Assembly: GCA_965221185.1 (NCBI GenBank)
Contig: OZ244866.1
Location: 124,001-188,000, forward strand
Direction: 5' to 3'
From: Aldehydirespirator sp965221185
GTDB lineage: Bacteria; Actinomycetota; Acidimicrobiia; Acidimicrobiales; Aldehydirespiratoraceae
Length of the DNA: 64,000 bases
In this document: in pieces, positions 25,078 to 34,722 of the stretch
Numbering within the stretch: the stretch's first letter is position 1
How the letters are laid out: each line of letters opens with the position of its first letter
Made by a program: the position numbers and the translations under genes
Notes under the pieces: model-generated
What the model was told of the DNA's origin: nothing
The model's database searches: none
What the model saw: only the letters and a program-made list of their open reading frames with translations

Positions 25078-26016
25078 GTGGCCGCAATCCTGAGACTGGG
25101 CGACGAGGTTGCGGCGGCTCTGTCGTCGGGTGCGCCCGTGGTGGCGCTGGAATCCACGATCTTCTCGCAGCTGGGACTGCCTGAGCCAGCCAACCGGCGG
25201 TGCTTCGAGAGCGTTGAGGCGGCGGTTCGGGCCGGCGGTGCGGTCCCCGCGCTCTGCGGCGTGCTCGATGGCCAGGCTGTGGTAGGCGCCGACGACGACC
25301 GAGGCGAGAGGCTCTTCGGTGGTTCCGCCAAACTCGGGGCCCGCGATCTGGGGCCAGCTTTGGCGGCGGGCCTCGACGTGGGCGTGACGACGGTGTCGGC
25401 CACGGTGACGCTGGCCGCCGCCGCAGGCATCGAGGTTTTCGCCACCGGCGGCATCGGCGGGGTGCACCGGGGCGCGGCCCGCAGCGGCGATATCAGCGCG
25501 GACCTGGAGGCCTTGGCCCGCCACCGGGTGGTGGTGGTGTCGTCGGGCGTCAAGTCCTTCCTCGACGTGTCGCTCACCTTCGAGCGGCTTGAGACCCTCG
25601 GTGTGGCCGTGCTGGGCTGGCGAACCGAGCGCTTCCCGGCCTTCTATGTGCGCGACGGCGGAGCGCATCTGTCGAGCGTCGCGCGCGATGGGAGCGAGGT
25701 CGCGGCCGCGTTCCGAGCGGCGGCGGCCCTCGGGCATCCCGGCGGGATCCTGGTGGCCAACCCGATCCCGCCCGAGGCGGAACTCGACCGCGCCGTGGTC
25801 GCCGCCGCGGTGGCCGATGTTGAGGCCGCGGCCCGCCGCGACGGCGTTTCGGGTGGCGATGTCACCCCGGCCGTCCTAACCGCGCTGGCTGAGGCCACCG
25901 GCGGGGCGGTCGTTCCAGCCAACATCGCGCTGGCCGAGTCGAACGCAGCCGTGGCGGCCGAGATCGCCGTCGCTCTGGCCCAATACCCTGCGGTTGGACG
26001 GGGAGCCCACCGGTGA
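25078..26016 (+). CDS. psuG: Pseudouridine-5'-phosphate glycosidase
   Basis: 312 residues from a GTG. Recognised by VVALESTIFSQLGLPEPAN (catalytic glutamate in ALEST), VGVTTVSATVTLAAAAGI, FATGGIGGVHRGA and the ring-opening lysine in VVVSSGVKSFLDV. The enzyme splits the C-C glycosidic bond of pseudouridine 5'-phosphate into uracil and ribose 5-phosphate. Its usual partner, pseudouridine kinase PsuK, is not adjacent; the next gene, overlapping by four bases (GTGA), is a cytochrome P450, an unexpected neighbour. Confidence 0.92.
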   Translation: MAAILRLGDEVAAALSSGAPVVALESTIFSQLGLPEPANRRCFESVEAAVRAGGAVPALCGVLDGQAVVGADDDRGERLFGGSAKLGARDLGPALAAGLDVGVTTVSATVTLAAAAGIEVFATGGIGGVHRGAARSGDISADLEALARHRVVVVSSGVKSFLDVSLTFERLETLGVAVLGWRTERFPAFYVRDGGAHLSSVARDGSEVAAAFRAAAALGHPGGILVANPIPPEAELDRAVVAAAVADVEAAARRDGVSGGDVTPAVLTALAEATGGAVVPANIALAESNAAVAAEIAVALAQYPAVGRGAHR

Positions 26017-27215
26017 GCGACGAACTGCTGTTCCGGATCGTTACCGACCCGGATGTGATCGCCGATCCTTACCCGCTGTTGCGGGAGTTGCGGGAGACGT
26101 CGCCGGTGCACAGGACCGGCTTCTCGGACTTCTGGATCCTGACCCGCTTCGAGGACTGCCGGACCGCGCTGCGCGATCAGCGGCTGGGCAGCCCCGAGCC
26201 CGGCGAAGAGGCGCCCGCGCTGCTCGCCTCGTCCCGTGCGCGCCGGCCCGACGGACCCCGCTCGCTGTTGTTCCTGAATCCGCCCGACCACACCCGGATC
26301 CGGTCGCTGGTGAGCCGGGCCTTCACCCCCCGCCGGGTGGAGCGGCTGCGGCCCGCGGTCGAGGCCATGACCGGCGAGCTGCTCGATCCAGTGGCCGAAG
26401 CGGGGGAGTGCGACCTGATCGAAGCGCTCGCCTTCCCGCTGCCCGCCAACGTGATCAGCGAGCTGTTGGGGGTTCCGATCGATGACCGCGACTGGCTCAG
26501 GCCGATCGTGTCGGACCTGGCCGCCACCCTCGAGCCGAACCGCCAGCCTGGAGAGGCGGAGCAGGCCGCGGTGTCGGGGGCGAAAATGAACGGATACCTC
26601 GACGACCTGATCGACCGTCGACGGGCCGAGCCGGCCGACGACCTGCTGTCGGGGCTGATCGCGGCCAGCGACGGCGAGGACCGCCTCACCCAGCAGGAGG
26701 TGGCCACCACCGTCTCGCTTATCTACGCGGCCGGTTTCGAGACCACGATGAACCTGATCGGCAACATGGTCCACACCCTGATGCGACACCCCGATCAGCT
26801 CGCCCGGCTGCGGGCCGACCGCTCGCTGGTGCCGTCCGCGGTGGACGAGGTGCTGCGCTTCGAGCCGCCCGTGCAGATTGACGGCCGCTACGTCCGCGCC
26901 GACGCCGAGATTGGCGGCCACACGATCCCCAAGGGTCATGGAGTACTGACACTGCTGGGCGCAGCCAACCGCGACCCGGCCGCGGTGGACAACCCCGAGT
27001 GCTTCGACGTCGGACGCAGCGAGGTGCCGATGCTGTCGTTCGGATCGGGCATCCACTACTGCCTGGGCGCGGCACTGGCTCGTCTGGAGGGCCAGGTGGT
27101 GTTGCGGGCGCTGCTCGACCGGTTCGGTACCTGGACGCCCCTGGACGCCAATCCGCCCTGGAAGAGCCGGCTCACCCTTCGGGGTCTAGCCCACCTACCT
27201 GTAGCCTTCTCCTAG
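26013..27215 (+). CDS. Cytochrome P450 (first of a tandem pair)
   Basis: 400 residues, bacterial class I type. Heme-ligand motif FGSGIHYCLGAALARLE puts the thiolate at C350; the I-helix oxygen-activation motif is AAGFETTMN, and the K-helix ExxR is in VDEVLRFEPPVQ. Bacterial soluble form, no membrane anchor, so ferredoxin and reductase partners must be encoded elsewhere. It starts on a GTG that overlaps the psuG stop. The next gene is a close paralog with the same layout, indicating a tandem duplication. Confidence 0.93.
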   Translation: MSDELLFRIVTDPDVIADPYPLLRELRETSPVHRTGFSDFWILTRFEDCRTALRDQRLGSPEPGEEAPALLASSRARRPDGPRSLLFLNPPDHTRIRSLVSRAFTPRRVERLRPAVEAMTGELLDPVAEAGECDLIEALAFPLPANVISELLGVPIDDRDWLRPIVSDLAATLEPNRQPGEAEQAAVSGAKMNGYLDDLIDRRRAEPADDLLSGLIAASDGEDRLTQQEVATTVSLIYAAGFETTMNLIGNMVHTLMRHPDQLARLRADRSLVPSAVDEVLRFEPPVQIDGRYVRADAEIGGHTIPKGHGVLTLLGAANRDPAAVDNPECFDVGRSEVPMLSFGSGIHYCLGAALARLEGQVVLRALLDRFGTWTPLDANPPWKSRLTLRGLAHLPVAFS

Positions 27216-27254
27216 GTCTTAAGGTCCTGGACCTTGTGTTCGCGGAAGCTGCCG

Positions 27255-28460
27255 ATGAGCGATGAACTGTTCCTAAGCATCGTCACCGACCCCGAGGCGG
27301 TCGCTGACCCGTACTCGCGGCTGCGGGAGCTGCAGGAGACCGCGCCGGTGCACAAGGTCGGCTTCTCGAGCCTGTGGGTCCTCACCCGCTTCGAGGACTG
27401 CCGGCAGGCGCTGCGCGATCATCGCCTCGGCATCGCCAAAGCTGGCGACGAGACGCCGTCGCTGATGCCGGGCGCGGTCTACAGCCGCGACCCCGACCGC
27501 GAGCGCTCGATGCTGTTCCTCAACCCCCCGGAGCACACCCGCCTGCGCTCGCTGGTGAGTCAAGCGCTAACCCCCGAGCGGGTAGAGAGTCTTCGGCCCG
27601 AGGTGGAGGCCATGACCGCCGAGCTGCTCGACCCAGTGGCCGAAGAGGGCGGGTGCGACCTGATCGAGGCGCTTGCCCATCCGCTGGCCGCCGACGTTCT
27701 CAGCGAGCTGGTGGGCGTGCCCCTTGCCGACCGCGGCTGGTTGCGGCCCCTCATCGTCGACATCACGGCCGCGCTGGAGCCCAATCGCCGGATCGACGAC
27801 GCGCGCCGAGCCCGGGACTCGAGGCAGAAGGTGCGGGAATACGTCCACGACCTGGTCCAGCGGCGCCGCGCCGAGCCGGGCGACGACCTGCTGTCGGCGA
27901 TGATGGAGGCCCGCGACGGCGAGGACCGCCTGAGCGCGGACGAGGTGGCCGCGACGGTGTCGCTCATCTACGGAGCCGGCTTCGAGACGACCGCCAGCCT
28001 TATTGGAAGCATGGCCCACACCCTCATGCGCTGGCCCGACCAGCTCGAACGGCTGCGCTCGGACCGCTCGCTGGTGCCGTCCGCGGTGGAGGAGGTTCTG
28101 CGGTTCGAGCCGCCCGTGCAAGTCGACGGCCGCTACGCGTTCTCCGATGTGGAGGTCGCAGGCAGGGTCATCGGTGCGGGCCACGCCGTGCTGATGCTGC
28201 TGGGGGCGGCCAACCGCGACCCGGCTGCGGTCGAGGATCCCGACCGCTTCGATGTTGGGCGGGACGAGTCTCCGCTGCTGTCGTTCGGTGCGGGCATCCA
28301 CGAGTGCCTCGGAGCGGCGCTGGCCCGTCTCCAGGGCGAGGTGGTGCTGCGGGCCCTGCTCGACCGCTTCGAGACTTGGACCCCCCTCGACGACAATCCG
28401 CCCTGGAATCCGAGGCTCACTCTGCGTGGCCTGGCCCGCCTGCCCGTCGCCTTCTCCTAG
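27255..28460 (+). CDS. Cytochrome P450 (second of a tandem pair)
   Basis: 401 residues from the ATG at 27255, chosen because its N-terminus (MSDELFLSIVTDP) aligns with that of the upstream paralog (MSDELLFRIVTDP). Heme motif FGAGIHECLGAALARLQ with C351, I-helix GAGFETTASL, ExxR in VEEVLRFEPPVQVDGRY. Very similar to the preceding P450 throughout, including the identical ends LARLPVAFS/LAHLPVAFS. The 39-base gap suggests cotranscription. Differences cluster in the B-C loop region (SLMPGAVYSRDPDRER versus a shorter stretch), which often controls substrate choice. Confidence 0.93.
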   Translation: MSDELFLSIVTDPEAVADPYSRLRELQETAPVHKVGFSSLWVLTRFEDCRQALRDHRLGIAKAGDETPSLMPGAVYSRDPDRERSMLFLNPPEHTRLRSLVSQALTPERVESLRPEVEAMTAELLDPVAEEGGCDLIEALAHPLAADVLSELVGVPLADRGWLRPLIVDITAALEPNRRIDDARRARDSRQKVREYVHDLVQRRRAEPGDDLLSAMMEARDGEDRLSADEVAATVSLIYGAGFETTASLIGSMAHTLMRWPDQLERLRSDRSLVPSAVEEVLRFEPPVQVDGRYAFSDVEVAGRVIGAGHAVLMLLGAANRDPAAVEDPDRFDVGRDESPLLSFGAGIHECLGAALARLQGEVVLRALLDRFETWTPLDDNPPWNPRLTLRGLARLPVAFS

Positions 28461-28481
28461 AGCGTGCGCGGGTGCCCGGTC

Positions 28482-28571
28482 ACCGCCTCGCGGTGAAGCG
28501 TGTTGATTCCCGCTCTTGTTCGCTTCGCTCACGGGCCGCTCGGGCCACGGCCTCGCTCGGCCTCTGGGCCG
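28482..28571 (-). repeat. Dispersed post-stop repeat, copy 5
   Basis: On the minus strand it follows the TGA of the enoyl-CoA-hydratase-like gene after seven bases (leader GAGGCCGAGCG merges directly with the core). Core 28507-28557, distal hairpin 28484-28500. In that hairpin one stem pair is changed to U-G when read on the minus strand (CGCUUC/GAGGCG) but would be a C-A mismatch on the plus strand, which favours the minus-strand RNA as the folded form. Compact version without spacer. Confidence 0.88.
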
Positions 28572-29402
28572 TCAGTAGCCCTTCCATTCGGGAGGACGGC
28601 GTTGCCGGAAGGCGGCCACGCCCTCGGCCGCGTCGGTGGTGCCGGCGTTCAACTCAACTGCGACGGCCTCGTCGTGGGCCATGGTGGCCCGGTCGGCGTC
28701 GAGGCTGCGGTTGACCAGCCATTTGGTCAGCGCGAACGAGCGGGTCGGGCCGCCGGCGAGGCGGTCGGCCCACTCGGCCGCAGCCGTTTGCACTTCGTCG
28801 TGCGGCACCACCCGGTTTACCAGGCCGTACTCGTGGGCCTTCTCGGCGGTGAGGTCCTCGGCCAGAAGGAACAGCTCCATGGTTCGGCGCACACCGATGA
28901 TGCGGGGCAGCAGCCATGCCCCCAGCGCGTCGGGCACCAAGCCGCGGCGGGCGAACACCTCCACGAACTTGGCCCCGTCACCGGCGATAACCAGGTCGCA
29001 GGCAAGCGCCAGATGCGCGCCCATGCCGGCCGCGGTGCCGTTGACCGCCGCGATCACGGGCACGTCGCAGTCGAGCAGCGCGGCGAACAGCGAGTGCTGG
29101 CCGTCGAGCATCATCCGGCGGGCGTCGCCCACGATCCGCTCGGGCATGTCGGTCGAGCGGTCGGTGTCGCCGTAGGAGTGGCGAAGGTCGGCGCCGGTGC
29201 AGAAGAACCGTTCGCCAGCCCCGGTGATTACTGCGCAGCGGGCCCGATGGCTGGTGTTGAGACCCTTCAGGATGTCGCGCACCCGGTCCCGGCTCGGCGG
29301 GTTCAAGGCGTTGCCGGCCTCGGGCCGGTCGATGATGATCCAGGCCGCCGCGCCGCGGTACTCGAGGCGGACCTGCTCGTCGAGAGGACGCTCAGCGCTC
29401 AC
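28572..29402 (-). CDS. Enoyl-CoA hydratase/isomerase family protein
   Basis: 276 residues from a GTG. Crotonase-fold signs: RPEAGNALNPPSRDRV, the oxyanion-hole segment FFCTGADLRH, and VIAAVNGTAAGMGAHLALACDL. In classical hydratases two glutamates act near positions equal to 144 and 164; in this protein the corresponding GMGAHLALACD and AKFVEVFARRGLVPD segments carry a glutamate only in the second, so isomerase or another crotonase activity is possible. The divergent acyl-CoA synthetase gene starts 75 bases away and may act in the same pathway. Confidence 0.85.
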   Translation of the reverse strand: MSAERPLDEQVRLEYRGAAAWIIIDRPEAGNALNPPSRDRVRDILKGLNTSHRARCAVITGAGERFFCTGADLRHSYGDTDRSTDMPERIVGDARRMMLDGQHSLFAALLDCDVPVIAAVNGTAAGMGAHLALACDLVIAGDGAKFVEVFARRGLVPDALGAWLLPRIIGVRRTMELFLLAEDLTAEKAHEYGLVNRVVPHDEVQTAAAEWADRLAGGPTRSFALTKWLVNRSLDADRATMAHDEAVAVELNAGTTDAAEGVAAFRQRRPPEWKGY

Positions 29403-29477
29403 AATCGGCCAAACTACCTCCCATGACCACCACCGACGCCACGACGGCGGTCATGCAGCGCGAGCCGGGTCGGCGCC

Positions 29478-31046
29478 ATGGCTGACACCGACACCCTTGG
29501 GCTGTGGGCCATTGCGGAGGCCGACCCCGACTTCCTGGCCGTGGTCGACCCCGAGCACAACCAGTTGACCTTCGGAGAGCTGGCCGCGCTCACGAACCGC
29601 GTGTCGCGGGGTCTGCGGGCCGCCGGGCTCCGCAAGGGCGACCAGGTCACCACCGTGCTGCCCAACTGTTTCGAGCAGCTCGCCGTGTGCCTGGCCGCCT
29701 ACCAGAGCGGACTGTACGTGACCGCCATCAACTGGCACTTCGTCGGGGCGGAGATCAAATACATCGTCAACGACGCCGACACCAAGGCCTTCATCGTGCA
29801 CGAGCGTTTCGGCGACGAGGCGGCCAAGACGCTCGACGGCTGCGTTGTGCCCGAAGCGAACCGCTTCTGTGTGGGCGGGCCGGTCGAGGGGTTCCGTCCC
29901 TTCGAGGAGTTGATCGCCGGGCAGAGCGGGGAGCGGCCCGAGCCGGAGCACCTGGCCACCGGGTCGTTCATGTTCTACACCTCGGGCACCACGGGACGGC
30001 CCAAGGGAGTGCGGCGGGCGCTGGACCCCCGGCCTCCCGACGAGGCCGCGTCGACCGCGGGCCGGCTGCTGATGCTGTTCGGGTCCAAGCCCCACGACGG
30101 CAACGTGCAGATCACCCAGGCGCCGCTGTACCACACCGCGGTCAACAACTGGACCACGATGTCGCTGCACATGGGCCACACCGTGGTCCTCATGGACCGC
30201 TGGACGGCGGAGAGGGCGCTGGAGTGCATCGAGCGCTACGGGGTCACGACCTCCCACATGGTGCCCACCATGTTCAACCGACTACTGCAGCTTCCCGACG
30301 AGGTTCGGAGCCGCTTCGACGTGTCGTCGCTGCGAGCGATGGTGCACGCCGCCGCACCGTGCCCGGTGGAGACCAAGCGGCGGATGATCGAGTGGTGGGG
30401 CGACTCCATCTGGGAGTACTACGCGGCCACCGAGGGCGGCGGCACCGCGGTGTCGGCTGCGGAGTGGCTGCAGCACCCCGGCACGGTGGGACGGGCCTGG
30501 CCCGGCTGCGAGGTGATCGTGGTCGACGACGACGGCAACGACCTGCCCGCGGGGGAGTCGGGGACGGTGTACATGAAGATGCCCGGCGCGATCTTCGAGT
30601 ACAAGGGCGATGAGGCCAAGACCGCGGCCAGCCGCCTGCGGGGCTTTTTCACCGTCGGCGACGTGGGCTACTTCGATTCTGACGGCTACCTGTACCTCAA
30701 CGACCGGGCCAACGACATGATCATCGTCGGCGGGGTCAACATCTACCCCGCGGAGATCGAGGGTGAGCTGGTGCAGCATCCCGCGGTGGGCGACGCGGCC
30801 GTGTTCGGCGTGCCCAACCCTGACACCGGCGAGGAGATCAAGGCCGTGGTCGAGCTGCGCGACGGCTGGGCTCCCGACGACGCCACCACCGCGGCGATCC
30901 TCGAGTGGCTGCGGGCGCGCATCGCCCGCCAGAAACTGCCCCGGTCGGTCGACTACACCACAGAGATGCCCCGCGACCCCAACGGCAAGCTCTACAAGCG
31001 CAAGCTGCGCGACCCCTACTGGGCTGGCCGCGATCGCGCCATCTGA
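29478..31046 (+). CDS. Acyl-CoA synthetase (AMP-forming)
   Basis: 522 residues. ANL motifs: FYTSGTTGRPKGVRRAL at about 167, YYAATEGGGTAVSA at about 314, FFTVGDVGYFDSDGYLYLND at about 390 and the C-terminal lysine in PRDPNGKLYKRKLRD. The acceptor motif YYAATEGGG differs from the YGxTE of ordinary fatty acyl ligases and is common in the FadD-like ligases of actinobacterial steroid or aromatic-acid catabolism. Divergent from the enoyl-CoA hydratase gene, so both probably share a control region at 29403-29477. Confidence 0.88.
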   Translation: MADTDTLGLWAIAEADPDFLAVVDPEHNQLTFGELAALTNRVSRGLRAAGLRKGDQVTTVLPNCFEQLAVCLAAYQSGLYVTAINWHFVGAEIKYIVNDADTKAFIVHERFGDEAAKTLDGCVVPEANRFCVGGPVEGFRPFEELIAGQSGERPEPEHLATGSFMFYTSGTTGRPKGVRRALDPRPPDEAASTAGRLLMLFGSKPHDGNVQITQAPLYHTAVNNWTTMSLHMGHTVVLMDRWTAERALECIERYGVTTSHMVPTMFNRLLQLPDEVRSRFDVSSLRAMVHAAAPCPVETKRRMIEWWGDSIWEYYAATEGGGTAVSAAEWLQHPGTVGRAWPGCEVIVVDDDGNDLPAGESGTVYMKMPGAIFEYKGDEAKTAASRLRGFFTVGDVGYFDSDGYLYLNDRANDMIIVGGVNIYPAEIEGELVQHPAVGDAAVFGVPNPDTGEEIKAVVELRDGWAPDDATTAAILEWLRARIARQKLPRSVDYTTEMPRDPNGKLYKRKLRDPYWAGRDRAI

Positions 31047-31124
31047 ACCCGACGACGGCCCGCGCGCGGGCTGGTTCAACCGTCCGAGGGTCCGGTCCGC
31101 CGGTTGGGGCGTGATACTTGGGGC

Positions 31125-32678
<1,554 letters not shown>

Positions 32679-32801
32679 CGGGTCGCAACCTGATTGCTCA
32701 GTCGTCGGAATCTGCTGGAAGACGTAGTCGAGGCCGGCCCCATCACTTCACTCTTGGTGGGCCTGCGCGGGCGGCCCGGCAGTCTCTTACGATTGGAGTG
32801 A

Positions 32802-34169
32802 ATGGGAGAAGGGGCATCCACCTTCGAGCGCTACGCACCGCGGCTGGAGGCGCACAGGCTCACCGAGGCGGGGGCCGTGCCGGTGGACGCGGCGCGCGCC
32901 GCCATCCGCGATCTCAACGCGGCCGTGGGCGGAGTGGAGGGACACGGCTTCGAGCCCACGCCGTTCGGGGCGGCCCCGGAACTAGCCGCGGCCGTCGGGA
33001 TCGGCGACGCCGAGCTGTGGGTGAAGGACGAGACGGGCAACGTGTCGGGCTCGCACAAGGCCCGCCACCTCTTCGGGGTCGCCTTGGCCCACCGGCTGGC
33101 GGGCACCGACAACGGGGGTCAAGCATCGCCGTATGCCATCGCCAGTTGCGGCAACGCCGCGCTGGCCGCCGCGGTGGTGGCACGGGCCGTGAACCGGCCC
33201 TTGGACGTGTTCGTGCCGACCTGGGCCAACGACGCGGTGGTGGACCGCATCACCGAGCTCGGCGGCCGGGTGGTGCGCTGCGAGCGCGATCCCGGCGTGC
33301 CCGGCGACCCCGCCCACCATGCCATGCTGGCTGCCATCGAGGCCGGGGCGGTGCCGTTCTCGTGCCAGGGAACTGAGACCCCGGCCACCATCGACGGCGG
33401 CAGAACCCTGGCCTGGGAGATGGTTGACGCCCTAGTCGAGCACGACGGCGGTCCGCCCGCTCGTCTCAACCGCCTGTTCGTACAGGTCGGCGGGGGTGCG
33501 CTGGCCACCGCGGTGGTGACCGGCCTGGCCGCTGCGGCGGCGCGGGGCGATCTCGCTCGCCTGCCCAGGGTCCATGCCGTGCAGCCAGAGGGCAACCATC
33601 CCCTGGTGCGGGCTTGGGACACGCTGATGCTCGAGTTGCGCGCGCAGGAACGCGCTGGCGGTGGGCGTGACCGGGACTACTTCCTCGACCGGATTCTCTT
33701 CGCCCAAGCAGCCACTCAGGGCACCATGGACAATCGGCTGCGCGCCAAGATTGCCGAGGAGGCGGCTCCAATGAGTGACGGTCGACTGGGGGAGTTGGTG
33801 CGTCGGCTGCGCGACGATCCCGAGCGCTACATGCGGGTGTGGGACTCCGAGCCGGTGTCGTACGCCTCTGGGATCCTCGACGACATCACCTACGACTGGG
33901 TCGACATAGTCGAAGCAATGCTGGCGTCCGGGGGATGGCCCCTGGTCGCCTCCGAGGACGACTTCCGGCAGGCCCACCGACTCGCCCACCGGCACACGGG
34001 CATCGACGTTTGTCCAACGGGGGCGTCGGGCCTCGGCGGCCTGTTGGCCCTGACCGCGGCGAGCGACGGCTCCGGGGCTAGGGGCGTGTCGCCCGGCGAG
34101 CGGGTGGCGGTGCTGTTCACCGGGCGAATGCGCCCCGGCGACCCCAACCCGCTGGCCTCCGAGGCCTAG
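32802..34169 (+). CDS. Fold-type II PLP enzyme, threonine-synthase/dehydratase-like
   Basis: 455 residues; ATG at 32802 with GGAG just upstream. The PLP lysine lies in WVKDETGNVSGSHKARHL (about 67-84), the substrate loop in ASCGNAALAAAVVA and the glycine-rich phosphate loop in FVQVGGGALATAVV. The KDETGN..GSHKAR pattern is closest to threonine synthase and threonine/diaminopropionate lyases, with histidine replacing the usual phenylalanine before the lysine. Eight bases before the MarR gene, so probably cotranscribed with it. Confidence 0.82.
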   Translation: MGEGASTFERYAPRLEAHRLTEAGAVPVDAARAAIRDLNAAVGGVEGHGFEPTPFGAAPELAAAVGIGDAELWVKDETGNVSGSHKARHLFGVALAHRLAGTDNGGQASPYAIASCGNAALAAAVVARAVNRPLDVFVPTWANDAVVDRITELGGRVVRCERDPGVPGDPAHHAMLAAIEAGAVPFSCQGTETPATIDGGRTLAWEMVDALVEHDGGPPARLNRLFVQVGGGALATAVVTGLAAAAARGDLARLPRVHAVQPEGNHPLVRAWDTLMLELRAQERAGGGRDRDYFLDRILFAQAATQGTMDNRLRAKIAEEAAPMSDGRLGELVRRLRDDPERYMRVWDSEPVSYASGILDDITYDWVDIVEAMLASGGWPLVASEDDFRQAHRLAHRHTGIDVCPTGASGLGGLLALTAASDGSGARGVSPGERVAVLFTGRMRPGDPNPLASEA

Positions 34170-34176
34170 CCGGTCG

Positions 34177-34722
34177 GTGGCGGCGATGGAAGAGGACAGG
34201 CGGGACGCGGGGGAGGTGAGTCAGTCCCCGATCGGTGACACGATCCTCGGGTCGCTCGCCCCCTATGTGGCTGAGCGGCACCGTCACACCATCGACGTGC
34301 TGGTGCTGACGCTGCTGGCGGGGCGCAAGATCGAGGCGTGGCTGTCGGAGACGGTGGCCGTCCGCCAGCTCGACACCTCCAGCTTCTCGGCTCTTGCCGC
34401 GCTGTGGCTGGCCGGCCCGCCGCACAGCATGAGCGCGGGCGAGCTGGCGCATCGGATAGTGCAGACCTCGGGCGGGGTCACCAAGACGATGCGGCGCCTG
34501 GTCGACCGGGGACTGGTGCGCCGGGTGGCCGACCCCGACGACGGCCGCCGCAGCCTGTTGGAGCTGACCCCGGAAGGATTGACGCTGGCCCGCGAAACCC
34601 TGGTCTTGACACTCGACGCCTTCGACTCCGAGATCGGCGATCTTGACGCGGCCGAGCGCGAGGGCGTGGCCACGGCCGTGCAGCGCCTGGTGGCCGAGTT
34701 GAGCGAGCGGCTCAGCCGCTGA
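34177..34722 (+). CDS. MarR-family transcriptional regulator
   Basis: 181 residues from GTG 34177 (ATG 34186 is an alternative). Winged-helix pattern: SMSAGELAHRIVQTSGGVTKTMRRLVDRGLVRR is the helix-turn-helix plus start of the wing, and VADPDDGRRSLLELTPEG the wing itself with the MarR-type DxxDGRR motif. Acts as a dimeric, ligand-responsive repressor or activator. It follows the two PLP-enzyme genes and is the best candidate regulator for them. It overlaps the end of the convergent addA gene by 11 bases. Confidence 0.88.
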   Translation: MAAMEEDRRDAGEVSQSPIGDTILGSLAPYVAERHRHTIDVLVLTLLAGRKIEAWLSETVAVRQLDTSSFSALAALWLAGPPHSMSAGELAHRIVQTSGGVTKTMRRLVDRGLVRRVADPDDGRRSLLELTPEGLTLARETLVLTLDAFDSEIGDLDAAEREGVATAVQRLVAELSERLSR

